A stretch of DNA of 64,000 nucleotides from Stenotrophomonas sp. 278 (GTDB lineage: Bacteria; Pseudomonadota; Gammaproteobacteria; Xanthomonadales; Xanthomonadaceae): NCBI RefSeq assembly GCF_003935715.1, contig NZ_RHPP01000001.1, positions 62,001-126,000 of the forward strand. Reading direction: 5' to 3'. Below the pieces are notes generated by a model. It saw only the letters and a program-made list of their open reading frames with translations. It made no database searches and was not told the origin of the DNA. This document shows positions 1 through 10,516 of the stretch, one piece after another; positions within the stretch are counted from its first letter, which is position 1, and every line of letters starts with the position of its first letter. The position numbers were made by a program, and so were the translations under genes.

Positions 1-343
1 CCAGCAGGCCGTCGCGGGGAACCGCGATCAGCTGCGGGAAGTTCTGCGCCAGCAACGCGTAGTACGGCCGATTCGGATTGCCGCCCAGCGCCTTGAGCAC
101 CACCACCTTGTTCTTGCTGGCAACCATCTCGTCGCCCAGCCCGGCCAGTCGTGCGAACGACAGCAGCGGCACGTCCCAGCCATGCCAGGCGAGCTGCCCC
201 AGCAGCCACGCCGGGGCGTCGGCCACCGGGTGCACCTGGACGTTGGACATCATTTCGGCAACGGTCGCGTTCGGCAGCAGCACATGCTGCTGGCCGGTCT
301 CGATCAGTACCCCGCGGATTTCGTCGTTGCTGGCGTAACTCAT
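1..343 (-). CDS. chpC: CheW-like adaptor ChpC of the Pil-Chp system (3' end cut by window edge)
   Basis: The frame opens at an ATG at 343 (reading MSYASNDEIRGVLIE) and runs without a stop to base 1, so only the first 114 residues are visible. They fit a CheW-type scaffold: a short beta-rich domain with a 'LLPNATVAEMM' strand followed by 'PAWLLGQLAWHGWDVPLLSF', as in CheW-like regulators that couple receptors to a histidine kinase. It is the last gene seen in the minus-strand Pil-Chp operon, 33 bases after the chpB stop, the position of chpC in Pseudomonas aeruginosa. Family assignment is from sequence feel plus position; the exact name rests on synteny. Confidence 0.8.
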   Translation of the reverse strand, partial: MSYASNDEIRGVLIETGQQHVLLPNATVAEMMSNVQVHPVADAPAWLLGQLAWHGWDVPLLSFARLAGLGDEMVASKNKVVVLKALGGNPNRPYYALLAQNFPQLIAVPRDGLL

Positions 344-376
344 GGTCTGGTTCCTGGTAAGCGGCGGCGCGGCGGA

Positions 377-1729
377 TTACTCGCTGACGCCCCAGCGTTC
401 GGCAATGGCGGCAGCGATCTGCGGCGGGTCACCGGCAGCCATGCCGGCGGCGACCACCGCACTGGCGGCGATCGGGTCGTAGCAGCCCTCGCCGGTCTGG
501 CCCGCCACCCAACCCCCGGCAACTGCCAGCGACAAGGCGTCATCGACCAGACGCGCGTCGGCCCCGCTCAGCATGACCACCGCACTGTGCGGTGCCGGCA
601 GCGCGCTGACCTGTACGCCTTCCACGTCGGCAGTGAAATGGAGCCCGCGGTTCTGCACGCCTACCCCGACATCGTCGGGCAGGATGTAGGCGTTGCCCGC
701 GACCACCGGCTGATCGGATTCGGCCAGCAGCACCGGCAGCGCCGACACGCGCGCCATCTGCTTGACCAGATTGCCGTAGCGACCGCCATCCAGGCGCATG
801 TACACCAGAACGGGCACCGCAAGTCCAGCAGGCAGCGATGCCAGCAGACGACGCAGGGCGTCCGGACCGCCGATCCCGGCCAGGACCAGCACGGCACCCG
901 GTGCAGCATCGCTGGGCGGCAGTTCCGGCTCCAGTTCGACCAGCGACAGGCCACCGGTATGGATGTCGGCCACCGGCGTGTCCTGCACGTCCGCAGGCGG
1001 TGCCACCGGCGCGGCCTGGGCCGGCGCATCATCGGTCTCCACGAGCGACCAGCTGCTGTGATGCCCTACAGCGGCGGGCACTGCGGCGGGCGGTGCGGCG
1101 GGTACCGGCGGCGGTGCCGCAGGTGAGGCGGTTTCGGCCGCCTGGGCCTGCATGGCGGCCAGCGCTTCTTCCAGCGACAGCGGCTCGCTGTAGCCCTCCC
1201 GTGCCGGGTACAGACCATCGGCCGGCACCTCCGGCGCGGCGTCAAACGCCTCACGCACGTGGAAATCCAGCGGCGCATCCGCGTGCAGTTCTGCCGGTGT
1301 CACCGGCAGACCCGGTTCGAGCTCCAGCACCCCTTCCTGCTCCGAGCCCGGCGGCAGCACGTCCTGGTGGCCATGCAGCTTAGCCACCAGATGCCGCGCC
1401 CAACGCTGGGCTTCCCAGCCTTCACGACGCGCAGCCAGTTCGGCTTCGTCGAAAATCAGGGTCAGTGCCGGCGAGGCCAGTACCGGGTCCAGACGCTCCA
1501 GCGCTTCCTCGATGGCCGGCTCCAGCGCGACCAGCACGGCCGCCGCGCCCACGCCTCGCAGCGTGTCGGCCTCAAGGGTATTGGGGTCTTCTTCCAGCAC
1601 CACGCTGGCACCGGCCTGGACCAGCGCTTCACGCAGGCGCTCACGCGCCGGCCCGGTGCGGGCCAGCAGGGCGACCGACAGCGGCGAGATCAGCTCATTC
1701 TCGGACACGGGCGATCCCCAGCAGGTCAT
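377..1729 (-). CDS. chpB: Degenerate CheB-like methylesterase, ChpB of the Pil-Chp system
   Basis: About 450 residues. The first 110 resemble a receiver fold but show no convincing phospho-acceptor aspartate. A Pro/Ala-rich linker (about residues 205-235) leads to a C-terminal CheB-like domain. By eye the catalytic serine motif GASTGG of CheB is replaced by LAGIGG, and the QHMP histidine region by VYMR, so two of the three catalytic residues appear lost. The gene overlaps the end of chpA: the ATG at 1729 lies inside chpA, and a GTG at 1708 is an alternative start giving a 14-base overlap. Such overlap suggests translational coupling. In P. aeruginosa ChpB demethylates PilJ; here it is probably a structural or regulatory remnant, which is inference. 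Confidence 0.8.
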   Translation of the reverse strand: MTCWGSPVSENELISPLSVALLARTGPARERLREALVQAGASVVLEEDPNTLEADTLRGVGAAAVLVALEPAIEEALERLDPVLASPALTLIFDEAELAARREGWEAQRWARHLVAKLHGHQDVLPPGSEQEGVLELEPGLPVTPAELHADAPLDFHVREAFDAAPEVPADGLYPAREGYSEPLSLEEALAAMQAQAAETASPAAPPPVPAAPPAAVPAAVGHHSSWSLVETDDAPAQAAPVAPPADVQDTPVADIHTGGLSLVELEPELPPSDAAPGAVLVLAGIGGPDALRRLLASLPAGLAVPVLVYMRLDGGRYGNLVKQMARVSALPVLLAESDQPVVAGNAYILPDDVGVGVQNRGLHFTADVEGVQVSALPAPHSAVVMLSGADARLVDDALSLAVAGGWVAGQTGEGCYDPIAASAVVAAGMAAGDPPQIAAAIAERWGVSE

Positions 1730-4700
1730 ACACGTTTCGCATCAGGTCCAGCTCCTGGTACGGCTTGCCCAGGTAACGCTGGACACCGATTTCAAAGGCG
1801 CGTTGACGGTGCTTGTCGCCGCTGCGCGAGGTAATCATCACAATCGGCACATCCTTGTAGCGCGGGTCGGCGCGCATGGTGGTGGCCAGTTCATAGCCGT
1901 CCATACGCGGCATTTCGATATCCAGCAACATCAGATCCGGCACACGCTCTTCGAGGCGCTCCAGCGCTTCGATACCGTCGCGGGCAACGGCCACTTCGAA
2001 GTTGTGGCGCTCCAGGATGCGGCCGGTCACCTTGCGCATGGTCAGCGAGTCGTCGACCACCATCACCAGCGGAACCTGACGGTCGCTTGCCTGTGCGGCG
2101 GTGTCCACCGGCCTGATCGGGTTGGCCTGGTGACGGCGCACCAGCGGCGCAACGTCCAGGATGACCACCACGCGGCCATCACCGGTGATGGTCGCACCGT
2201 AGATACCCGGCACCGAGGCGATCTGCAGGCCGACCGGCTTGACCACGACTTCGCGGTTGCCCAGCACCTGGTCGATCGCCACGGCGGCGCGCAGTTCACC
2301 CGCGCGCACCAGCAGCAGCGGCACCTGGTCCTGACCTTCGGCCTTGGCCTGGCCCTGACCGACCAGCGTGCCCAGGTCATGCAGGGCGAACTCTTCGCCA
2401 CCGTAGTGGTAACCGCCGTTGGCCGATTCGAAGCGCTCGCGCGAGATCCGGCCGATACCGCTGACCGAAGCCACCGGCACCGCGAAGGTGGTTTCGCCGA
2501 TCTGCACGAACACGGCCTGGGTGACGGCCAGGGTCTGCGGCAGGCGCAGGGTGAAGGTGACGCCCTTGCCACGCACCGAGTGGATGTCCACCGAGCCGCC
2601 GAGCTGGCGTACTTCGTTGTGCACCACGTCCATGCCCACGCCACGGCCAGCCAGCTGGCTGACCTGGTCGGCGGTGCTGAAACCGGCCGCGAAGATCATC
2701 GCGTCCAGCTCGGCTTCGCTGATCTGCGCCCCCGCTTCGATCAGGCCGCGCTGCTCGGCGCGGCGGCGGATCGCCTCGCGGTCCAGCCCGGCACCATCGT
2801 CGGCCACTTCCAGCACGATTTCCGAGCCTTCGCGGCGCAGGCGGATGGCGATCTCGCCTTCTTCCGGCTTACCTGCGTCACGACGCTGCTGGGGCGTTTC
2901 CAGACCATGTGCCACCGAGTTGCGCAGCATGTGTTCCAGCGGCGCGACCATGCGGTCGAGCACGTTGCGGTCCAGTTCGCCGTGCGTACCTTCCAGCGTC
3001 ACGTGGACCTGCTTGCCGGTGTCCTGGCCCGCCTGGCGGACCACGCGACGCAGGCGCGGCACCAGGCCGTCGAACGGCACCATGCGCGCACGCATCAGGC
3101 CGTCCTGCAGTTCCGAGCTGACGCGCGACTGCTGCTGCAGCAGCACGTCGTACTGGCGCGACAGATCATCCAGCACGCCCTGCAGACCGCCAAGGTCGGC
3201 CGCCGATTCGTTCAGCGCACGGCTGAGCTGCTGCAGGGTGGAGAAGCGGTCCAGCTCCAGCGGATCGAACTTGTGATCGGCCTGGTCCTGCTCACGCTGG
3301 TAACGCGCGACGATCTGCGCCTCGGTTTCCAGGTCCAGTCGACGCAGCTGGTCACGCAGACGCGCATTGGTGCGGTCCAGTTCGGCCATGGCACCACGGA
3401 AGGCACCCAGCTGCTGTTCCAGGCGCGAGCGGTAGATCGCCACTTCACCGGCGTGATTGACCAGGCGATCAAGCAGATCGGCGCGCACGCGCACCTGCTC
3501 CTGCTGCGGACGCGCCAGCATGTCGTCATCGGCAGCGGCTTCAAGCTGCACCGGTGCCGAGAGCGGAGCCAGGTCCGCGAGCGGTGCACGGCGTTCGACC
3601 ACGATCGGCGCGACCGGCGCTGCGGCAACGGTTTCCACCGGCGTCGGCACCGGAGCGGGCGTGTCGATCGCGGGAGCCACCGCTTCCGCGGCGGCCTCAG
3701 GCTGCGGTGCCGCCTGGATGTCGGCCACGACCGGCTCGGCCTCGGCTTCCGGCAGTGCCACGTCGACGTCGGCCACAACCGGGGCCTGCTCGGCAACCAC
3801 GATCTCCTGCGCCGCCTCCACGACCGGTGCCTGTTCGGCCGGCGTCTCTTGCGCCGCAGTTTCGTCCTGCGGTGCCTGCTCGGTCGCGAGGGGCGCGTCG
3901 GTGACGTCCAACGCTTCGGTGACGTCCAGCGCTTCGGTACGTCCCAGTGTGCGCTGCTCGAACGCGGTGATCAGGTCGACCGGCATGGCGACCGCCTGAT
4001 GGTTGCCGGTTCGGGTCAGCATCTGATGCAGGCGGTCGAAACCGCGCTCCAGCAGCTTGACGTCCGCACGGTCGATATCGGTGCGGTTGGCCGCCACGAC
4101 TTCCAGCAGCGACTCGATGCTGTGGCCGAGATCGCCGATGGCGTTGATACCGGCCATGCGTGCGCCACCCTTCAGGGTGTGCAGGTCGCGCTGCAGGCCG
4201 GCCACCACTTCCCGGTCCTCCGGGGCATCGCGCAGCTCGCTGATCAGACCGTCGCAGTGGTCCAGCAGGTCCTTGCCTTCTTCCACGAAGATGTCGACCA
4301 GCTCGCGGTCGAGCTGGGCGAAATCGAGCGGTTCGGCGTCGGCCGGGTCGTCCAGTGCTTCCACCGCCGTGGCATCAACCTCGGTAATCGCCGGCTGCGG
4401 CACATCTTCCAGCTCGAACAGCGGCGCGCTTTCTTCGACCACGGCCTCTTCGACCCCTGCGAAGGTGTCGTGGGTGGCCTGCCCGGCGAGGCTGGCGTCC
4501 AGCGCCAGCAGTCCGTCGGTGTCGTCGGCAGGTTCGCCGTCAACCACGGTCAGGCCATCATCCAGCGCCTGCTGCAGGTCAACCGGCTCGCCAAAGGCCG
4601 GAGCCGGCGGCAGCACGTCGTCGAGCGCGTCGGCCTGTGCGTCCGATTGTTCTTCCGCCGCATCACTGACCATTGCCGGTTCGAAGTACTGCGAGAGATC

Positions 4701-7700
4701 CTCAGCGCCGGTGAGTTCGATCGCTTCCAGGCCGACGTCGGCGGCCGGCTGCGACGGGGCTTCTTCGGTATCGGCGTCGGTGGCAACGGCCGGCACGTCC
4801 AGAGCAGGCGTGTCCAGCCCCACCGGCAGGTCGGCATCGAAGTAGGCCGACAGATCATCGCTGCCGGTCAGTTCCTGGGTGACCAGGGTCGACTCGACCG
4901 CTTCGGTCTCCTGCACCGGCTCCGCTTCGAAGGCGACGATATCCAGACCGTCGGCCTCGACGGTGGCCTGCTGGAGTTCCGGAGTGCTGGTTTCGTCCAG
5001 CGTGGCCAGGCCACCGCGCGCGTCGAACTGTGCGGCGAGCGCTGCCAGCTCCTGCGCGGTAGCGTCCTGCGCATCGCGCAGGCTGGTGGCCGGGTGCGTC
5101 TGCCCCTCCTGCGCGTCGGCGTCGGCGTCTGCTTCAACGTCAACATCCAGATCGTCAATATCCAGCTCGTCTGCCACCAGCGCCGGCCAGCGGGCTTCGG
5201 GCAGCGTTGCCGCCAGCGCCTGCAGGCGCGCGGCAAGGTCGGCATGCGACGGAATGCGCGGAGCCGGAGCCTGGAGCGCTTCCATGGTGGAGCGGATGGC
5301 CGCCGCGGCAGCATCCAACGCCGCAACACCTTCGGCGTCAGGGTGCACATCGGCTGCCAGCGAACGCTTGATGAAGCTCTCGGCTGCGCTGGTGACGGCG
5401 GTGATTTCCGGCACGTCGGTCATCGCGAACGCGCCGTTCATCGTATGCACCGCGCGCAGCAGCGCGTCGCTGACCGGCTGCGGGCTGACCTGCGCCTGCT
5501 GCAACCAGGCATGCAACGTGCCGTGGTGGGTTTCCACTTCGGCTTCGAGAATTTCGCGCAGCACTTCGTCTATGTTGGCAGGCGTACCGGACAGCACTTC
5601 TTCGCTGGCCAGGTCGGCGACCACCGTCTCGACCGGTGCCGGCGCTTCCACGACGGTTTCGACCGGGGCGGTCGCCGGTGCCGAACGCTGCAGCGGCACG
5701 TGGAAGGTCTCTTCGCCCGCCCCCACGCGATCGGCAATGGCCTGCATGGCCTGCAGGTCGGCGTGCACGCGGCTGCCGTCGCGCAGCGCGGCGTTCAGCT
5801 GCGGCAGCACCTCGTAAGCCTGGGTGACCATCGCCACCACAGCCGGCGATGCCGGGCGGGTGCCATCGAGCACGCGGTTGAGCATGCCCTCGATTTTCCA
5901 GCTGAACTCACCGAGGGTGCGCGCACCGACCAGGCGTCCACTGCCCTTCAGGGTATGGAACACGCGGCGGATGGGACGCAGGCGGTCGAGGTTGTCAGGC
6001 GCAGCGCGCCAGACCGGCAGCAGGTTGCCCAGGTTGACCAGTTCCTCGTCGAACTCCTCGATGAAGACATCGCGGATGTCCTGGTCGATGTTCTCGCCAT
6101 CGTCCTCGAAACCGGCCTCGATGCTGTCCACGGCCTCGACCGGAGCTTCAGCGGCAGGAACTTCGGCAGCGACCGGTTCCTCCGGTGCCTGCACCGGCGC
6201 GATGCTGAATCCTGCCGCAGCGGCATCGAGCTCAGCCAGGAACCGCGCGGATTCGTCGTCAAGCTCGATCTTGCGGATCACCGCTTCGTGCACGTTGGCC
6301 ACCGGAGCCGACGGAACCTCTGCCACGCTCTCCGCGGCAGCCGGCACATCTTCCAGGGCGGCATCGGTCTGCAGGAATGCCGGAAGCGACTCAACATCAA
6401 CGGTCGTGCCGGGGGCGACTGCGTCGTCCACCGGCAGCGACAGCACGTCGCCGGCATTGTGCAGCGCCTCGTCCACGGTGAACTCGATCGGTTCGTCGTG
6501 CAGCTCCAGTTCGTCGCTTTCGGCGGCCACCGGATCGAACGCCGAGCCAGCGGTGATCGCCGGTGGCACCACCGCGTCCACGTCAGCTTCAACGCTGGCC
6601 TGGCTCTGGAAACCATCCAGACTGATCGGTGCGATATCCAGCGACGCGCCGTCCCAGCGGTTGGCGTCGTCGCCCTCGGCCTGCACCGGATCGAAGCTGG
6701 CAAAGGTAGGAGCGACTTCGTCACCGGCGGCATCGGCGGCCGGCTCCTCGTTGCGGACGTCCTGGTTCAGCGTCCGCTTCGGCGCATCGGGGGCGATCGG
6801 TGCGGTCGACGCTTCGAATACCAGCGGCCTGGCCGCGCGCGCTGCCGGTGCTTCAATGACGGGCACGGCTTCGGACGCGACCGGTTCCGCCACAGGCTCG
6901 ATGGCGACGGGTGCCACGACCGGGGCGGGATCGAAGGTGAAGTCAGGTAACGATGCGGGTGCCACATCGCCCGGCGCGGGTGCGACCGGGGTGATGTCCA
7001 GTGCGACCGGCTCCACGACCAGTGGAGCCTGCGGCACGACCTGTTCGGGCACCACCGGCAATGCCGGTTCAACCGCTTCGGCGACGGCCTGCTGCTCGAC
7101 CGGCAACGGCCAGTAGCGCAGGGTTTCCAGGCTGGTACGGGTAATGTCCAGAATGTCTTCGCGACCCGGGCGGCGTTCGCGCAGCGCTTCCAGGTAGTAC
7201 TCCAGGCTGGCCATTGCATCAGCCAGGGTGTCCAGCTGGCGGCCGCTCGGCACGCGCTGGCGGCCGATCAGCTCGACCGCGATGTACTGGCGGACGCCCT
7301 GCAGGTAGTCGGCGGGCAGCGGCAGGTCGAGCATGCGCAGCGCGCCGGCGACCTCGCCCAGCAGGCGCGGCACTTCGTCCAGCTGCTGGTGGTTCCAGTT
7401 GGTTTCAATGAACGCGACAAAGTGCTCACGGGCCGCGGAGAAGTTCGCGATCGCCTCGTGCGCCAGCACTTCCAGGGTGCGACGGCCTTCCACTGCACTG
7501 GGGTCGTCCTCACCGCTTCCGCTGGCCCCCAGGTGCGCGACCTGGTCATCCAGCGATGCATCCACGTACAGCAGTGCACCGGCGATATCCAGGAGCATGC
7601 CTTCGTCGATCTGCTGCTCGCCCTGGACCACGCTGGTCAGCGCGTCGCGCTGCTGCACGACCACGCCTCGGGCGACGCCCAGGCCCATCATGCCCAGCGT

Positions 7701-8342
7701 GTCAGCGACCGCGCCCAGTTCATTGACCTGGGTCTGCAGCTGGGCCGGCTCGCCGCCGGTGCGCAGGTGCAGGTCCAGCGCATCCTTGATGCGCAGCAGC
7801 TCTTCCTTGACCGCATTGCCTACGGTGTCGAGCAGCTCGCGGTTGCGTCCGCTCAGGCTGCCACGGGCATGGTCCAGCTCGGCTTCGGTGGCGCTGGCGC
7901 TTTCCGGAGCGAAGGCAAACAGCACGCTTTCATTGATGCCCGGCGCGCCACGCGCGGCACGGATTTCATTGAGCAGCGGCAGCAGCACGATCGGGATGTC
8001 GCGGTGACCGTTCTGCAGGCGCTCGAGGTAATCGGGCAGCAGCACGCTGCCGCGCATCAGGGTGGCGCAGGCTTCGTCACGGTCCGGCACCTGGCCCGCA
8101 CCGACGGCGTTGGCCAGCTGCTCCATCTCCTCGGCGACCATGGCCGGGGCATACAGCTCGACCATGCGCAGGGTGCCCTGCACCTGGTGCAGGTAACCGG
8201 CGCAGAAGCGCATGCGGCTACCGTCGGCCGGATCTTCCACGAAGTACTCGACCTCGTTGCGCACCTGGCGCAGGGTCTCGTCCAGCTCTGGCTTGACCCA
8301 GCCCAGGGCCGCATGGCTCATGGCATCGCGCAGCGTGCTCAT
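1695..8342 (-). CDS. chpA: Giant hybrid chemotaxis kinase ChpA/PilL (type IV pilus signalling)
   Basis: A 2215-residue CheA-type kinase controlling twitching motility. From the N terminus there are several HPt-like modules: HQVQGTLRM (about residue 52), HTLKGSGRLVG (about 795), a degenerate HTMNGAF (about 965) and HTLKGGARMAG (about 1388). They are separated by long Ala/Pro/Glu/Val-rich linkers. Then come the dimerisation helix (about 1620), the ATPase N box HMLRNSVAHGLE (about 1807), a CheW-like domain (about 1925-2070) and a C-terminal receiver with DD near 2097 and phospho-acceptor LLDIEMPRMDG near 2141. The ATG at 8342 (MSTLRDAMSHAALGW) is chosen over the longer frame from 8462, which would run into pilJ. 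It follows pilJ and overlaps chpB. A short tandem repeat (EALDVT) sits at about 3899-3945. Confidence 0.95.
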   Translation of the reverse strand: MSTLRDAMSHAALGWVKPELDETLRQVRNEVEYFVEDPADGSRMRFCAGYLHQVQGTLRMVELYAPAMVAEEMEQLANAVGAGQVPDRDEACATLMRGSVLLPDYLERLQNGHRDIPIVLLPLLNEIRAARGAPGINESVLFAFAPESASATEAELDHARGSLSGRNRELLDTVGNAVKEELLRIKDALDLHLRTGGEPAQLQTQVNELGAVADTLGMMGLGVARGVVVQQRDALTSVVQGEQQIDEGMLLDIAGALLYVDASLDDQVAHLGASGSGEDDPSAVEGRRTLEVLAHEAIANFSAAREHFVAFIETNWNHQQLDEVPRLLGEVAGALRMLDLPLPADYLQGVRQYIAVELIGRQRVPSGRQLDTLADAMASLEYYLEALRERRPGREDILDITRTSLETLRYWPLPVEQQAVAEAVEPALPVVPEQVVPQAPLVVEPVALDITPVAPAPGDVAPASLPDFTFDPAPVVAPVAIEPVAEPVASEAVPVIEAPAARAARPLVFEASTAPIAPDAPKRTLNQDVRNEEPAADAAGDEVAPTFASFDPVQAEGDDANRWDGASLDIAPISLDGFQSQASVEADVDAVVPPAITAGSAFDPVAAESDELELHDEPIEFTVDEALHNAGDVLSLPVDDAVAPGTTVDVESLPAFLQTDAALEDVPAAAESVAEVPSAPVANVHEAVIRKIELDDESARFLAELDAAAAGFSIAPVQAPEEPVAAEVPAAEAPVEAVDSIEAGFEDDGENIDQDIRDVFIEEFDEELVNLGNLLPVWRAAPDNLDRLRPIRRVFHTLKGSGRLVGARTLGEFSWKIEGMLNRVLDGTRPASPAVVAMVTQAYEVLPQLNAALRDGSRVHADLQAMQAIADRVGAGEETFHVPLQRSAPATAPVETVVEAPAPVETVVADLASEEVLSGTPANIDEVLREILEAEVETHHGTLHAWLQQAQVSPQPVSDALLRAVHTMNGAFAMTDVPEITAVTSAAESFIKRSLAADVHPDAEGVAALDAAAAAIRSTMEALQAPAPRIPSHADLAARLQALAATLPEARWPALVADELDIDDLDVDVEADADADAQEGQTHPATSLRDAQDATAQELAALAAQFDARGGLATLDETSTPELQQATVEADGLDIVAFEAEPVQETEAVESTLVTQELTGSDDLSAYFDADLPVGLDTPALDVPAVATDADTEEAPSQPAADVGLEAIELTGAEDLSQYFEPAMVSDAAEEQSDAQADALDDVLPPAPAFGEPVDLQQALDDGLTVVDGEPADDTDGLLALDASLAGQATHDTFAGVEEAVVEESAPLFELEDVPQPAITEVDATAVEALDDPADAEPLDFAQLDRELVDIFVEEGKDLLDHCDGLISELRDAPEDREVVAGLQRDLHTLKGGARMAGINAIGDLGHSIESLLEVVAANRTDIDRADVKLLERGFDRLHQMLTRTGNHQAVAMPVDLITAFEQRTLGRTEALDVTEALDVTDAPLATEQAPQDETAAQETPAEQAPVVEAAQEIVVAEQAPVVADVDVALPEAEAEPVVADIQAAPQPEAAAEAVAPAIDTPAPVPTPVETVAAAPVAPIVVERRAPLADLAPLSAPVQLEAAADDDMLARPQQEQVRVRADLLDRLVNHAGEVAIYRSRLEQQLGAFRGAMAELDRTNARLRDQLRRLDLETEAQIVARYQREQDQADHKFDPLELDRFSTLQQLSRALNESAADLGGLQGVLDDLSRQYDVLLQQQSRVSSELQDGLMRARMVPFDGLVPRLRRVVRQAGQDTGKQVHVTLEGTHGELDRNVLDRMVAPLEHMLRNSVAHGLETPQQRRDAGKPEEGEIAIRLRREGSEIVLEVADDGAGLDREAIRRRAEQRGLIEAGAQISEAELDAMIFAAGFSTADQVSQLAGRGVGMDVVHNEVRQLGGSVDIHSVRGKGVTFTLRLPQTLAVTQAVFVQIGETTFAVPVASVSGIGRISRERFESANGGYHYGGEEFALHDLGTLVGQGQAKAEGQDQVPLLLVRAGELRAAVAIDQVLGNREVVVKPVGLQIASVPGIYGATITGDGRVVVILDVAPLVRRHQANPIRPVDTAAQASDRQVPLVMVVDDSLTMRKVTGRILERHNFEVAVARDGIEALERLEERVPDLMLLDIEMPRMDGYELATTMRADPRYKDVPIVMITSRSGDKHRQRAFEIGVQRYLGKPYQELDLMRNVYDLLGIARVRE

Positions 8343-8436
8343 GCCGGTTCTCCCGGCAGGTGGGCGCGCATGTCGTGCTGTGATTTCTCGCGATGCATCA
8401 TCTGCTGATTCCTTCCCTCTTCGCCCCGCCAGCGGG

Positions 8437-10473
8437 TCACGCCGGCAGCTTGAAGTCGGCAACCGAGCGGCGCAGGTCGGCCGCCAGCTGTGCCAAATGA
8501 CCGATCGACTCGGCGGTCTGTCCCGCGCCCTGCGAGGTCTGGCCGGTAATCTGACGAATCACGCCCATGGTGCGGGTGATGTCCGATGCGGCCGACGACT
8601 GCTGCTGGGCGGCGATGGAGATGTTCTTGATGAGGTTGTTGAGCGCGTTGGACACGCGTTCGATTTCCGTCAGTGCGGTACCGGCGTCCTCGGCCAGGCG
8701 CGCACCGGACACCACTTCGGCGGTGGTCTGCTCCATCGAGCTGACCGCTTCGTTGGTATCGGCCTGAATCGCCTGGACCAGGTTTTCAATGCGTCGCGTC
8801 GCACCGGAGGTGCGTTCTGCCAGGCGCTGCACTTCGTCGGCCACGACCGCGAAACCGCGACCGGCTTCACCCGCCGAGGCCGCCTGCACCGCAGCGTTCA
8901 GCGCCAGGATGTTGGTCTGTTCGGAAATGTCGTTGATCAGTTCCACGATCGAGCCGATTTCCTGCGAGGATTCGCCCAGGCGCTTGATACGCTTGGAGGT
9001 TTCCTGGATCTGGTCACGGATCTGGTCCATGCCCTGGATCGTCTCGCGCACCACGCCGGCACCTTCGGCCGCGATGACCACCGAACGCTGTGCCACGTCG
9101 GCCGATTCGGCCGAGTTGCGCGACACCTGTTCGATGCTCGAAGCGATTTCGCCGATCCGGTCCGACGCCGAGGTGATCTGGTTGGCCTGGTGGCCGGCCG
9201 CTTCGGCCAGCTGCATGGCCGTCGCCTGGGTTTCCTGGGTCGACACGGCAACCTTGGCCGAGGTGTCGTTGATGGTGGTCACCAGGTGGCGCAGCTCGTC
9301 AACGGCGTAGTTGATTGCGTCGGCAATCGCGCCGGTCATGTCCTCGGTCACCGAGGCCTTCACGGTCAGGTCGCCTTCACCCAGCGAGCTGATTTCGTCC
9401 AGCAGCCGCATGATCGCCTGCTGGTTGCGGCTGTTGAACTCCACCTGGGTCTGGTAGCGCAGTTCCTGTTCGCGCGAGCGGCTGCGCACCGAGCTGCTGA
9501 CGAAGCCGATGATGGCGATCAGCGACAGCGCACCAGACACCACGCCCAGCCAGAAGTTCGGGAACAGACGGGTGTCGCGCACCGAGCCGAACGAAGAGAA
9601 GGCGTCGAACAGCTTCTTGCTGTCCTCCAGCATCTTGGCCGAACCGCCGGTCAGGGCAGCGGCCGACGACTGCGCCGCAAACAGCTGGCGCGAGCTGGCC
9701 AGGATCGCGTCCGCGTCCTGCTTCATGGTGTCCCACTGCTTCTGGGACTGTTCCAGCGCTGCCAGCGCAGCCGGATTGCGGACCGCGGCGATGCCGAGTT
9801 CCTCGTTGCCGTTGCGCAGGGCTTCCAGCACCTGGCTGAAGACCACCGAGTCACGGGCCAGTGCGTCACCGGCGGCCGCGGCATTGGTGCCGCCGGCGCG
9901 CATTTCGGTCACGCGGCGGGCCATCGAGCCGATCACCACCACCTGCTGCAGCGCGTTGTACACCTGCGAGGCCGGGGCACCACTGGCGGACATGGCACGC
10001 ACCACCTCGTTCAGCTGCGCCTGCAGGGCAGGCACGCCGTTGACGAAGTTGTTGGCGTTGCCTGCCAGGGCCAGGACTGCAGGCTCACTGGCGACCAGCT
10101 GGGCGGCGCTCTTGCCGAGCGGCTCCCAGGTCTGGGTCAGCTGGTTGAGCGGGCCGGACACGGTGGTCACGCTGCCGTAGCGCCCCTGCAGGCTGCTGAC
10201 GGTGCTTTCAATGCGCGACTTGGTGTCCTTGAACGCGGTGAACGCCTGGGCGTTGCCCGAAACCGCTTCTCGGCCCTGGTTGGCCAGCTGCTGGGAGAGC
10301 ACCTGCAGGTCGGCCGCACCGGTGCTGGCACCGGCCAGACGACTGCCCTGCCAGGTCGCCACGCCGGTGTTCACACCGAAGGCGAGCATCGACAGGGCCA
10401 GCAGGCCGAGCCAGAAATTGGTTCCCACCGAGCCCAGCTTGCCGGCCTTGGCGGTTTCCGAAGAAGTACTCAT
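8437..10473 (-). CDS. pilJ: Methyl-accepting chemotaxis protein PilJ
   Basis: A 678-residue inner-membrane receptor for the Pil-Chp pathway. The N terminus has one membrane segment (about residues 20-40). A periplasmic PilJ-type region with repeated Gln/Ala-rich helices follows, then a second membrane segment near 305-330, a HAMP-like stretch and a long coiled-coil signalling domain. The signalling hairpin carries [20 protein letters not shown] and [18 protein letters not shown], the receptor tip that contacts CheW/CheA proteins. It starts at an ATG at 10473 shortly after pilI and is followed by chpA. No pilK methyltransferase gene lies next to it, unlike in P. aeruginosa. Confidence 0.95.
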   Translation of the reverse strand: MSTSSETAKAGKLGSVGTNFWLGLLALSMLAFGVNTGVATWQGSRLAGASTGAADLQVLSQQLANQGREAVSGNAQAFTAFKDTKSRIESTVSSLQGRYGSVTTVSGPLNQLTQTWEPLGKSAAQLVASEPAVLALAGNANNFVNGVPALQAQLNEVVRAMSASGAPASQVYNALQQVVVIGSMARRVTEMRAGGTNAAAAGDALARDSVVFSQVLEALRNGNEELGIAAVRNPAALAALEQSQKQWDTMKQDADAILASSRQLFAAQSSAAALTGGSAKMLEDSKKLFDAFSSFGSVRDTRLFPNFWLGVVSGALSLIAIIGFVSSSVRSRSREQELRYQTQVEFNSRNQQAIMRLLDEISSLGEGDLTVKASVTEDMTGAIADAINYAVDELRHLVTTINDTSAKVAVSTQETQATAMQLAEAAGHQANQITSASDRIGEIASSIEQVSRNSAESADVAQRSVVIAAEGAGVVRETIQGMDQIRDQIQETSKRIKRLGESSQEIGSIVELINDISEQTNILALNAAVQAASAGEAGRGFAVVADEVQRLAERTSGATRRIENLVQAIQADTNEAVSSMEQTTAEVVSGARLAEDAGTALTEIERVSNALNNLIKNISIAAQQQSSAASDITRTMGVIRQITGQTSQGAGQTAESIGHLAQLAADLRRSVADFKLPA

Positions 10474-10516
10474 CGTTCAACCTCGATCTTCAATGCAGTA
10501 AGGAAGGCAGCAGCGA

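Noticed and set aside
1512-6950. An 1812-codon open frame on the plus strand opposite chpA
   Set aside because: Its product is His/Arg/Gln-rich without any domain and mirrors the codon bias of the real gene; such antisense frames are common in GC-rich DNA.
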